DNA of 64,000 nucleotides from Isoetes taiwanensis. Its lineage: Eukaryota > Streptophyta > Lycopodiopsida > Isoetales > Isoetaceae. The translations under genes and the position numbers were made by a program. Positions 32,301 to 43,134 of the stretch are shown here, piece after piece; within the stretch, counting starts at the first letter, position 1, and each line of letters starts with the position of its first letter. The notes under the pieces are model-generated. The model was given only the letters and a program-made list of their open reading frames with translations. It had not been told where the DNA came from and searched no databases. The stretch covers positions 909,844-973,843 of the forward strand of contig JAJEKV010000059.1 in the NCBI GenBank assembly GCA_021234155.1, given 5' to 3'.

Positions 32301-33674
32301 AACTATATTGAAATAAATAATAACATAATATGTGCATCCATCTTAGATGGTTATATATGTTATCTAAGGATAGTAAATTAAGGTGCTAAGTAAGAAGCAT
32401 ATAACCTCTTAAGGGGAGAGAATAGATATGACGTTGTGTACAACGTCATTGAACGGGTGCAGGACCATTTTCTTTTCGAAGAAAGTGGGAGGGCTCAATC
32501 TTATGATTGAACGTACTTGTATCGAATTGACCGACCCGTAGAATAGAGTTCACTCCGGCAATGGCTGAAGCGAATAGAGCGTAAGATAGATAGATACCTT
32601 AGTGCTCAGGAGGCCTTCAACGTGCGAGACTGACGTAGTAGCTAACTACACCAATGAAGTGGAGCAAAACTATGGGAGCAATGCAACGACCAAGTCATCT
32701 CCAAAATTACTTGACACCGGCTCAATGGGTGGATCCGTTCTAGCCTTAGGTAAGGTGTGCGCATGCATTATAAGCTTTAGTGTGTCTTATAGATAACTTA
32801 AATATAGATCCTAATAACCACATAGAATTTGTTGTACATATATGTATCATAGGGAAATAAGTTAAATAACAACGGTAATGTGAGGTAGCATGTTAATTAA
32901 TCCTTCGCAAGGATGCAATTCCTTCCAAGGATAGCTATATAACCTCGGGTCCTTATAAATATAAATAGAAAATAGAATTCAGATATACTTAAAGTGCATC
33001 TTAGGGATATACTTCCAAGGGTAATGCAGGACCCAAGGAAGAGAATAAGAAGCACATCCAATTCTTGTGTATGATAATTAAAACCTTGCCTATGTAACAA
33101 TAGGTCTAAATCAGGGTTATTGTTTAAATAATCGCGACCTAAAAGTTGTTAAATATTGCAAAGCTAGAGTAAATATAATTGTACGATCGAAAGTAATGTA
33201 TCCGATACTATGATAATGTTAATTCATAAATATTACCTTAGAGTAATTATGTTAATTGCATGCATTAAGGGAAGTCCAGCAGGATCCTGCAGGCGTCCAA
33301 GACTGTCATGTTTACTTAAAGACGTTAACGGATGCTAGCCGACATGCAACAGTTGGTGGAGGAAGTACGAAGATATCCTCTCGCAGCAAGAGTTCTAGAA
33401 TAGTTGTGATTTCTACCATTTAAACTAATCGCTTAAATTTTGTGTGAGATAGTAAGTATGTAATTATAGATATTGTAAAATTAATGCAGGATTTCAAGGT
33501 GCAAAGACTTGCAACACAAATTTTGTTATAACGTGTTGCAAGGGATGAAGAGTACCTTGGAAGTGTAAATTTTGTATGAACTTGATAAACTTTGATAAAC
33601 TTAAATGTTGTATTAAGTAAGCTTAGTAATTAATAATTCCATGCATCAAGTTGGTTGCAGGACAGGAAGATCCC
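29360..33674. other. Non-coding interior of the LTR element
   Basis: About 4.3 kb with only short frames, purine-rich around 30.1-31.5 kb and AT-rich beyond. I looked for RT (YxDD), integrase (HHCC, DDE), protease and gag zinc-knuckle motifs and saw none. Confidence 0.6.
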
Positions 33675-33727
33675 AAGGTGGGGAGAACCTCGATGCTGCG
33701 GACAGCATCATTTTAAGGTGGGGAGAA
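33675..33727 (+). promoter_or_regulatory. Polypurine tract, duplicated
   Basis: AAGGTGGGGAGAA occurs at 33675-33687 and again at 33715-33727, immediately before the 3' LTR. The second copy is the functional position for plus-strand priming. The first is a 40 bp upstream duplicate. Confidence 0.85.
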
Positions 33728-35286
33728 TGTGACGTTCCAGCATAATATACGGTATGAATACGTATATTATACTGAAACGTCACAAGTACATGTCGACTCA
33801 GACGACATGTACACGGCGACCGTAAAGGGTAGTACCCTAGGGTACGACCTTGTGAACCATTATATTGCACATGTTAAGGCCACATGTGAATATAATATCT
33901 TTTGCCATGTGGCAATAGCCCATTGACCAAAAGGGCCCAGCCCTAAAATTCGTGGGGATAAAGGGGCATAAACCCTAAAAGAGAAACCCTTTCGGTTTAC
34001 ACCCCTATAGGTCGGATTGAGCAGCGTTGGGACGCCATTTCGCCAAGAGTAGCAAGAGGAATCGGAATTCCTAGGTTGCAGCTCGATCCAAGACCGCCAG
34101 CCTCGAAATCCAAAGAAGCATGGACGCTTTCGGAGGAGTGGGAGCCTTGACCAAGAAGCGGGTTAGTGGTTGATCCGATAGTTAGATCCGAAGTTTTCAG
34201 CCCTCATTCCATAGGATTAGTATCCATTCTTAGCTATAGGCGACCCCTACTGACTAAGAATGATAAACACTAACAAAGGAACCTAACCATGTATGATTAG
34301 GTAGATTAGAATAGATGTATTCTATTATTTCAGTTCTGTTGTATTGATGTTTTGACATTCTATGCCACTCTTGTGTATTGGGAAGGGGGTAGAGACCCGA
34401 GCCCAAGTAGATGGATGATCCTAGTTTTTAGCCCATTAATTCCTAATTAATGCGGCTGTGCATAAGAGCCCGCCCGGTGGGGTGGCGGAGCTAGACCGGC
34501 CGACAAGGGAGGGCTTGTCTAATCACAGTTGATCCCTCCGAGCGAAGGACGGCGGGGAACGCGTTGAGCCAGGCCCACACCCGCACCGCTGCGTGAGGTT
34601 GGGGTATGGGGCTCGACACCTCTTGAGTGATGCGTCATCTTCTAGGGGTTCAAGTCATTATCACGCAAAGTGGCTCTACGGCTCACTGTGATTGACATGA
34701 ACCTTTCGGAGGGGAGTGATCTCCTCCGCCTCATCGGGCTGGGGAGATGCAACCAAAGTAGTAGTAGCCCCCTCCGGCTATTCACCGGCAAAGCTACTTG
34801 GCCAGCTCCAATACTTTTCAGCCTATCCGCAAAGTATGCACTGTGAGGGGCGGATGGAGTGGACTACCCAACGGCCATGTTCCTATGCCACCAAATCCAT
34901 TTGCCATGAATTTCGCATGCATTGTTATCCAGGAGACCCAAGCCGTCAGTCTTTCCCCATGAGTCTGAGCCTGGGTAGGATCTCCCCATGTTATGTTGAT
35001 GTTACTGATGTGTTGTTGCAGCTCTGTGATATGGTGGACCACCCTTCGAGGTGGATATGTTATTGTTGTTGTCATGTGCTCATGTTTGCTTACGCTTCCA
35101 CAGCTAGGACGATCCCGAGGGAGACGGGATGAATGACACGTCCATTCTTTCCCGTCGGGTTCTTGGCCACCATCAAGGGCCCGATGTTAGGTAGACGGCC
35201 TCATGTCAGCGAGCAGATGCTGGTTTGAGGGATGATCTCCAGTTTGTATACGATCGGGGCATCGTATATGAGCTGGGGCCGTCACA
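33728..35286 (+). repeat. 3' LTR, 1559 bp
   Basis: Direct repeat of 25252-26807 with the same ends. The two differ mainly by small indels, many of them at C-A-G/C-T-G or homopolymer positions. Confidence 0.93.
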
Positions 35287-35638
35287 TCATGTGCATCCTC
35301 TTGGAGGCCATAGACTTGAAAGTTTAGCTAGAGAAACAATTACAAACTACTAATAACTAACTATAAATAGGAAATTCAATTCAATATGCAACTATTGAAT
35401 TAGGCTATAGCAAATGTAACCATGCCTTTTAATAATTCAGAAAGAATGTTATAACCATTGAACAAACAATGTTCAAATGGGACTGGCAAAAACAGTGTAG
35501 CAAAGTATTTCTTGGGAAGCCCAAGCCTGCTCAACAAGAACAACTCAGAAGATTTCACCTTGTGTGATCACTTCCCCAATTTGCATCAGCATAAATAGTA
35601 AGTGCAAGATCATTATTTACTTAATGTCAGCCACAAAC

Positions 35639-35833
35639 TTACAATAAAGGAATATTGGGTCTAGTACCATAAAATACAAATAACAAGCATCCAAATAATT
35701 CTATATAAGGTACCTTTGCCATTTGCTTTTGTTCTGATACTGTTCTAGGGCTCATGTCTGAGGACAATTTAAGTCCTTGATGTATTGGTGTCCTAGATAC
35801 ATTGCATTCTAGCATGTTAAACCTCCTCAACAT
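35639..35833 (-). pseudogene. Copia RT C-terminal/RNase H junction fragment
   Basis: The frame LRRFNMLECN..TPIHQGLKLS..VPYIELFGCLLF matches the copia block KRFNM.EC...TP...G.KLS...PY....GCL.Y. It continues, in the same direction, the RT frame at 37372-37572 after a 1.5 kb block of inserted DNA (foldback copy 3, repeats, R1 copy C). Confidence 0.75.
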
Positions 35834-35859
35834 CCTTTCAGTATTGCATTTTTGTGTGA

Positions 35860-36430
35860 CAAACCATTAACATCCAACACAAACCAACACATAGCAACCA
35901 ACACATAACAACCATTGACATTAACAACCAACACATAACTACCATTGACATTAATTAACACAACCATTGGGTCCAACACATTTCAATTAAAATCCCCCTT
36001 AAACCCCCTTTGGTTTGGGTGCATATTCACACGGGGGGTGACGTAGGGCAGCGAGAGCCCTCATAATTGTATTTTGCACGTACAAAATCAACACCATATA
36101 GTATTTCGCTTGAAATCTTATAGTATTTTGCGAATCTTGTTATAAAGTATAGCAAATTTTGTACTTGCATACCCCACAAACGAGGAACTTTACGTACGGT
36201 GTAGATTAAGGAACAACAGCTCTCGTTGCCCAGAGTCACCCCTCGTGTGAATATGCACCCAAACCAAAGGGGGTTTAAGGGGGATTTTAATTTAAATGTG
36301 TTGGACCCAATGGTTGTATTAATTAATGTCAATGGTAGTTATGTGTTGGCTGTTAATGTCAATGGTTGTTATGTGTTGGTTATTATATGTTGGGGGATTT
36401 AATTTTTATATGTTGGATGTTAATGGTTTG
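35860..36430. mobile_element. Foldback/MITE-like element, copy 3 (opposite orientation)
   Basis: The longest copy. Arms extend outward through reiterated CATAACTACCATTGACATTA-type units, so the terminal inverted repeats approach 190 bp: left tip CAAACCATTAACATCCAAC at 35860, right tip its complement ending 36430. The asymmetric interior (GGGCAGCGAGAGCC…) is on the left here and on the right in copy 1. It is inserted between two halves of a copia pol. Confidence 0.85.
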
Positions 36431-36849
36431 TGTTGCAATTTTAGAATTCAAACCAGAAAAAAACTAGAATTCATTTGAGGCTTTCATCACCTGTAGCTTT
36501 TGAAATTTATCACAATAAAACAAATAGAACATAAGTAAAAGTTACCATAAAGATAGAGCGGATTGATCCCATTATTCTGAAAGTCATAAAGTTTGCAACA
36601 CCCATACACAAACATTTTTCAACTGGAATTTAACAGCAGCCTTTGGCCTCCATGGATTCTTGTGATGAGAAACCAAAGTGGGAAACTTTTCTGCTTGTTA
36701 GCATAAGGATCTAGAAGCCTTGGAATTTGCTTAATAACTGCCTCTAAATCTAAAAATGCATGGTAATTTTTTGCAACCTTCATTCGGAATGAGCCATAAA
36801 ACAATATCCAATAGCGCAATCCTGTATTAATCAGTTGGTAGGATGTGAA

Positions 36850-37020
36850 AGCCTACCAAACCCGGCCGAAAAATTGCTGTTTTAGCATAGATGACTTAAC
36901 CAGACATATCTATATCATACACTATCATAAAAATCTCGAAGAGAGCTTTTCAACGCAATAAAAATCATCTCAAACAGAGCTTTGGATCAAAAGTTATTAT
37001 AAGATTTGTGTTGCCGGCGG
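36850..37020 (-). repeat. Inverted copy of the 62.74-62.91 kb segment
   Basis: Contains CAAAGCTCTGTTTGAG-like and GCCGGCAACACA motifs in the same order, reversed, as the sequence upstream of the LINE ORF1 at 63010. It could be a LINE 5' UTR fragment. Confidence 0.55.
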
Positions 37021-37060
37021 GCAAACTGCACTACATGCGCCCTTCAAGCCCTTCATGTGC

Positions 37061-37231
37061 CCATTATGCACCACACACACAAAAAGAGGGCTTTTGTTGT
37101 GAGCCATTAGTTGTTGACCATTATGCACCACACGCACAAAAAGAGGGCTTTTGTTGTGAGCCATTGGTTGTTGACCATTATGCACCACACGCACAAAAAA
37201 AAGGCTTTTGGTGTGAGCCATTGGTTGTTGA
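37061..37231. repeat. 57 bp tandem repeat, three units
   Basis: Units 37061-37117, 37118-37174 and 37175-37231, each starting CCATTATGCACCACAC and containing GGCTTTTGTTGTGAGCCATT. Confidence 0.9.
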
Positions 37232-37239
37232 CCATTGGA

Positions 37240-37383
37240 AAAAAAAAAGGCTAAAATCAATGGCTCAGAAATGGTGCACTCTAGATGTACGCATTAGTAC
37301 ATCCATTTGAATACATCACGAAATCATAGGAAAATCTTAGCGTACAAAAACACAAAGAAAACCCCCTGTTATTATGCTACATA
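37240..37383. repeat. Dispersed repeat R1, copy C
   Basis: AAAATCAATGGCTCAG at the start, CTCTAGATGTACGCATTAGT inside, CCCCCTGTTATTATGCTAC at the end. It interrupts the copia RT frame, which resumes directly at its right edge. Confidence 0.65.
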
Positions 37384-39260
37384 TTCTTTCATATCTCTGC
37401 TAACCTTCATTCCAGCAACTTTTTTCAATCTTCCCAAGTCTGTCATTTGGAATTTGTTTTCCAAAATTCGTTTGCAGTACTCCAATATACTTGAACCACT
37501 TGGCACCATGATATTATCGTCTACATATAATGCTATAATGCAGAATTGTCCTTCTTTGTTTAAAATGTACATATTCCCATCATTGTTAAAGTTGTTGAAC
37601 CCCTAATCCGTGCAAATATTGTTCTATACATTCGTAACATATGGTGCACTTCTAGGTTATTTAGCATTTGTAAAGGCCAGTAGAATTTTTATGCTAGTTA
37701 ATTTGCCAATAGGAGAGAATATCTCATCATAGTCCATAACTTTCTTTTGGTTAAATCCCTACAACCAACCGTGCTTTATACTTCTGCTCTCCATTGTCTC
37801 TAGTATTCAATTTGAATATCCATTTGCTCCCTATGACATTTTTATCTGCATGCATTTCTTCCATCATGACTTGCAACCTTCAACTTCTAACATGCTTCCA
37901 ACCTTCAACTTCTACCAACCTAATTGCTTCTTCATAGCTCAAAAAAATTCTGGATTCTAAAATGGCCAAACATGGTTGATATCTATCAATTCATTATGCA
38001 TTCTCTTGCTTTTATCACCTTCAATTCTGCCATAGTCAGATATGTTAATGTCAAAATGCTCTTTAGGTTTCTCAATCTGTGACTTCCTTTTTCTCTTCTC
38101 CTTTGGACCTTGTTGTTTCCTTTGCTCATTGTCATTGTCATCATTATCTTCCATCTCTTGTTCCCCTTGCAGTTGTACTTTCTCATGCATTTGTTCTTCT
38201 AGCTCATCACCATCACCATCACCATCACCATCACCATCACCATCACCATCACCATCACCATCACCATCACCATCACCATCACCATCACCATCATCATCAT
38301 CATCTGTGTCAATGTATATATTTCTTGTCTGAGTTTTCTTTTCCATGACTGTGTGCGTTACTGCTTTGCTTCTTTATTCACTTCACTTTATTTCTATCCT
38401 TGTACAACATGTTTTCATCAAACATAACGTCCCTACTTATGATGATTTTTCTTTTATTCACATTCAAAAGATTGTAGGCCTTAGCTTACTCATCATATCT
38501 AACCAGATAGTGTTTAACTGATATGTCATCTAATTTTCTCCTAAGTTCCTTAAATACATGTGCATATGCCACAAAATCTTCTAAACATGTCATATATTGG
38601 TATATATCCATTCCACATTTCCTCAGGAGTTTTTTCCATTTATAGAAGCAAAGGGTAGCTTGTTTTAAGTGAGCACAACGATTTTGATAGCCTTATCCCA
38701 TAATATGTTTGGCATACCTGATTGTTTTAGCATGGATCGAACAACATCAAGAATTGTTCTATTCTTTCTTTCTATAATCCCGTTTTGCTGACACATGTAC
38801 CTACATGTTAACTACCTCTTGATTCCATGGTCCCTGCAATATCTCACCTCCTCTATCAAACCTGATGCACTTTATTTTTCGTCTTGTTTGCCTTTCAACT
38901 TCTTGTTAAAAGAGTTTAGATGCTGAAAATGCTTGGTCTTTGTGCCTTAGGATATAACATTTAGTTTTTCTTGAATAATCATCTATAAAGGTGAAAAGGA
39001 ACCCTTTGCCAAACATGCTTGTGACATTAATTGGACCACATAGGTCTGTATGAGTGAGATCAAGAATTCCCCTTGCTCTTTTGGTTGACTTTCTAAATTG
39101 AAGCCTTGTGTGCTTTCCTAACATATAACCTTCACACATGAATTTTTCATCCCTTTCTTCTTTTACAACTATCATGTTATTCTTGACCATGTAATGTATA
39201 TTATTTAAGTGAGTGTGACTCAACCTTTCATGCCATTCTCTGATAGAGGGTGCAACAACC
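37372..39260 (-). mobile_element. Decayed Ty1/copia pol (integrase to RT)
   Basis: In minus-strand order: GAG-pre-integrase block (LSHTHLNNIHYMVKNN, GYMLGKHTRLQF), integrase core with DLTHTDLCGP and FIDDYSRKT (38906-39223), NGIIERKNRTILDVVRSML after a frameshift (about 38.7-38.8 kb), an integrase C-terminal block RKLDDISVKHYLV (about 38.5 kb), an acidic linker encoded by a microsatellite, and RT with ALYVDDNIM and FQMTDLGRL (37372-37572). Frames are broken in several places. The rest of pol continues at 35639-35833. LTRs were not identified. Confidence 0.85.
38204..38303. repeat. (CACCAT)n microsatellite within copia pol
   Basis: About 15 hexamer units. On the minus strand they are in frame and encode an Asp-Gly run in the linker between integrase and reverse transcriptase. 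Confidence 0.97.
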
Positions 39261-40254
39261 AGATTTATTCATCCAACATTTATTTTATCAAGTGCAATGT
39301 TAATTGTGAGTTCTTCGCATACACCTTGCAGCAGCAGTCTATGACGGCCGAATGCTACAAAGCTGCCATGCTCATGATCACAAAATAAGAACAAGAAAAA
39401 CAAATATGTACAAAGAGTGAAAGAAACCTGTGCCAAATGAGGCTCTCCAAACTTGAGATAAAACCTGAGTACATCTGAAGAGGCTCTAGTCTAATATAAT
39501 GTAGACCGCAAATCTGAGCCCTACATCTAGCTAAATCTAAACCCTACACTTATGCTAACCTAAACGTGCCAAGTGTCATCTGCCACCACTGACACCTAAC
39601 ATGTGTACAATGTTAACCACTAGGTGGTTAACACTGCCTCCCTCTAAACGTTTTTAGCATAAAAACATATACAGACTTTTATAAGACAAGTCCGACAATT
39701 ACAACATGGTGCCAAAAATTTAGGGGTGTAAATGATGGTAATGGTTGGGTTGTGTCGCCATAAAAAGATCTTCATAAATGTGTTGATGACGAAGAATATC
39801 CGAAGGAATGTCGATGTAGCGCTGGGATCATAGAAACTGGGGCAAGAAAAATATGAAGACCATTCCCTTATATCATGGGTAAGTCCATTGTAACAAATAG
39901 TGCCCAAAATTTCACTTAAAAACAATTATTATAGGGGGCTTAAAAAAATGTAAGGACCATAAAAGTGTCCCTTGTGATCGGCCATAAAATCTGGAAGAGT
40001 GTGACTCAGCGTAACTATGCGTGACTATATTTTTGCTTGGCGTGGACCGCGAGCTATGAGCATGACCATGGGCGTGTGGTTTTTTTTTTGGGCGTGGGCA
40101 TGCGTGAGCATGGGAACAAGGAGCGTGAGGAGCATGGCCTGAGCGTGGCAAATAGTTGTTGTTCAACATACTCTAGATGGCATTCTGATTTCAGGAGCTC
40201 TTTGAGATATATTCCATGCATTCATGTTGAACAAGGTCTACGAATTAGTTGGTG
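39261..40254. other. Spacer without a recognised gene
   Basis: Short frames only. A GCGTG-rich, simple-sequence stretch at 40030-40150 encodes only His/Pro-rich chance frames. The last part (about 40217-40258) is the continuation of the ORF interrupted by the transposon at 40259. Confidence 0.5.
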
Positions 40255-40258
40255 CTCA

Positions 40259-40318
40259 GGGTAAAAGAAAGCTAGGGTGTCTAAAAAAAATGCCCTTACA
40301 TTATGTATAATGTAGGGC
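40259..40318. repeat. Left TIR and subterminal palindrome
   Basis: 24 bp TIR (40259-40282), then a 28-30 bp inverted repeat (TGCCCTTACATTAT / GTATAATGTAGGGCA) at about 40290-40319. The same arrangement stands at 18445-18505. Confidence 0.9.
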
Positions 40319-41604
40319 ATGTAGGCACCCGTTTTTGTTATTTTTTTGAATTTTAGTTAGTTGGGATATGTAATGATTAGGAGTAGCCACGTCAGCAATT
40401 CAAAATTATGAGTGGCGGCAAACCGCGAGCGGACCTTCATTGCAATTTTTCCGGAGGGAGATTTCGCGGTGTTTCTGTTTAGGAAAAAAAAATTTGTCAC
40501 CGTTCCAATTTTTTGTGTTTCGAAAGTGATCAACGGTAATGGGATTGTAACTATTCTTCTTCCTCGAAATCCTTGCCAAAAATCCAAGCAATGGACGCCT
40601 TTGCCTCCGGGAAGTCACCCAGATTAAAACAAAAATTTGAAAATAGCCGATTCTAGCAAGAAAGCCGAAAAAACAAGAGGAAGGTTCAAACTTCGAGGAA
40701 CCCGGGGCCAAAAAGAAGACTTATTTGTGAAGAACCAGCTGTTGTGGAAGCAAAGCATGTAAGATGTGTAAATGCGGATGAAATTTTTCCAGATTTACAA
40801 ATGATAATGGACGAAAGGGGGGGCCCAAAGACATACGGGGTTCAAAGAATCTAGCGTGAAGCCGAGTGGGCGAGAACTTCTACAAACATTATGAAATTGT
40901 TTTTTGGTAAGCGGGGAGGTCACAAAAATCGCCATGTACACGAAAGTACTTTGCTCGTGCATTTGCCCTTCAATTGACAATAAAAAAAAAGTAGATTGGG
41001 ATACTTTTTAAAGTTTTGGCCAAAGATTTGGCAAAGGGAGGAGCAAAAAGAATCGCTATTACAGAAGAAATTGCACCTCTAAATCCACATCCAAGGTTCC
41101 TAAATTTCAGCAAGGATTTTACCCTAAGGAAGAGCTTGAATTTGCGTAAACTCTGTAAAGAAGGTCATGGAGAGTTAATTAGCAAAGACATCCAAGGTTG
41201 AAGAACCAAAAATCCAGCCGGGTACGTAATTACGTGACAATATAAATAAGATTTCAGGAAGAAAGGATGCACATGAAGAGGACCTAGCATGCATACAAGA
41301 AGACATCAATAGTGTTCTCTAACCACGCAAGGCAGAATAAGAGAGACATCAAGATCGGGCAGCAGGAGGTAGACCTTTGATGAGAGATAGAAACAGAAGG
41401 AAGAAATGCTGAAGAGAATTCGGGAGCCATTGGAGAAAGCCATTCGAGAGAAGGAGTTATGTGAAAAGAGGATTGCGTAACTTTGAGGAGGCCCACAAAG
41501 TTCAGTTTGAGGCCGCAGACGGCTTTGATGATATGCATAAGTACATGATGCACTGCGGCAATGATTCTCCTTCAGCCCAAAACAAGCTTAGTGATCTCTC
41601 CATT

Positions 41605-41830
41605 GAAGAAAAATTCATATAAGGCATGGATGTGTGTTTTGTAAAGAATGGCTTTGCTAATAATGAACCTATCCTAGTTGCTCCATGAAGCATTCATTTC
41701 ATATCTTCGTTTCTCATATTCTATTTCTGGCTGGACTATCCGCCCAAGAGCATGCAAATGGGACGATAACATTTCAAAGACCTTGGGTGTGTACACCGGA
41801 GGTAAGCAAAAGTATTTCATGATTTATGTT
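41605..41830 (+). pseudogene. RING-like exon of the complete transposon
   Basis: Homologous to 19130-19340 but with several one-base differences that break the frame around the Cys/His ligands (CTCCATGAAGCATTCATTTC where the other copy has CTCCATGCGAGCATTC). The changes sit at CHG or homopolymer sites, so they may be sequence error. A start equivalent to 18770 is at about 40590. Confidence 0.55.
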
Positions 41831-43134
41831 CAATTTGTCGCACCTGTGATTACCGCAATGTAGAATCCATTTACATGTAGAATCCATTTACATGTAGATT
41901 GACTTAAGGTTTTTATACAAAGATGTAGGAGTGTAATCGGGTTATTTTATACTTATAGTTCCTTGGCTTGCATGTCATACATATATGTGTTTTCTTACAT
42001 ACATGTTGTACATTCACGGTTGTAGGGTCCTAAATGTAGAACTTAAATACATAAAATTAGGAGTTGTGTAATCGAAGTTTTGTGGCGAGAACATTTAGAG
42101 GTATTTTTATGTAATCGTGTGATGTGTACATGTGCATACATTGAGCACATTCATGTACATTACATGTACATTCCATCCGATAAATAGTCATTTTACATAT
42201 GTATGTACTCAAAGTACTTCAATGTAGATCAGTTCTAGTAATATGTACAACTATTGATATGTACGTAATGGTTAGAGACCGATAGTTTGAGGCCCGATAT
42301 CCGATCGTTATGTGATTTATTTTCGAGAGCTTCAAAGTGCCAAAAAAAAAACTCGAAAGCGTAAATTACACCACGTGATCGTGCGCTTGTTTTCAAATTC
42401 GATTTTATTGTGTCGGAGGAAGCAATTTCTTATTCTTGGTTCGGTTTTCACATTTTGGAGGTTCCAAAGAAAAATTGAGGTGCAAGATGTAGCCGAGGGA
42501 AAAAGCGGTGATTGAAGGAAAAAGCAAAATCACTATTCCTGCGGTGATGTCAGGTTGAGGAGGCTTGCACTTCAGTCTGCATGGTGACATTCCAGATTAT
42601 GAGCAGGAACTCGAGATTGAGGGAGGGGCTAAGGCCACATCTTCAAAAAGTAAAGGCAGCTGGTAAGATGTGACTCCAAAGAAGAACTCCCGCCTAAAAA
42701 GCCAAGTAAGAAGATAATTGAAGCCAAAAGAGAAACAAAAAGAAAGCATTTTATTTTAGTGTACGCCAGCCTGAGAAATCCATGACATCCTATGTTTACA
42801 GTGTCCTAATGAAGAGGAATATTCCAGAGCATCAAGATGTAGAGCCCTATACTTTTAAGTTTGTGTCAAAACTTGCTTCGACATAGCAAAGGACGCTGAA
42901 ATTCGACAATGAGAAATCGTAAGAGGTTGCGTACGAAGGATTCGGACCTAATAAGAATCGAAAGTGAGGAAACCAAAAGTAGGGAAGGAAATGGATCCGA
43001 CGAGAAAAAAAGTACAGAAAGCGTAAGAATGATCTCTAGGTAATTTGATCTACATTTTACATTTTTTCTACATCTAGTATCCAAGTTAAAAACTTTAAAA
43101 TAATATGGATAGTAGTAGGCGAATGTAGATGATT

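Larger units (their letters stand above)
25252..35286 (+). mobile_element. Complete 10 kb LTR retrotransposon without gag-pol (LARD-like)
   Basis: Two direct LTRs begin TGTGACGTTCC and end CCGTCACA, and 5 bp duplications TCATG flank the element (25247-25251, 35287-35291). The primer-binding site and polypurine tract are in place, and the 6.9 kb interior has no frame resembling gag, protease, RT, RNase H or integrase. That makes it a large retrotransposon derivative that must depend on another element's proteins. The interior holds repeated palindromic units and a histone H3-like remnant. LTRs are colinear, near-identical at their 5' ends, with many small indels beyond. Confidence 0.92.

Noticed and set aside
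38042-38348. Plus-strand Ser-Pro and His-rich ORFs
   Set aside because: They are other frames of the CACCAT microsatellite and antisense copia pol.
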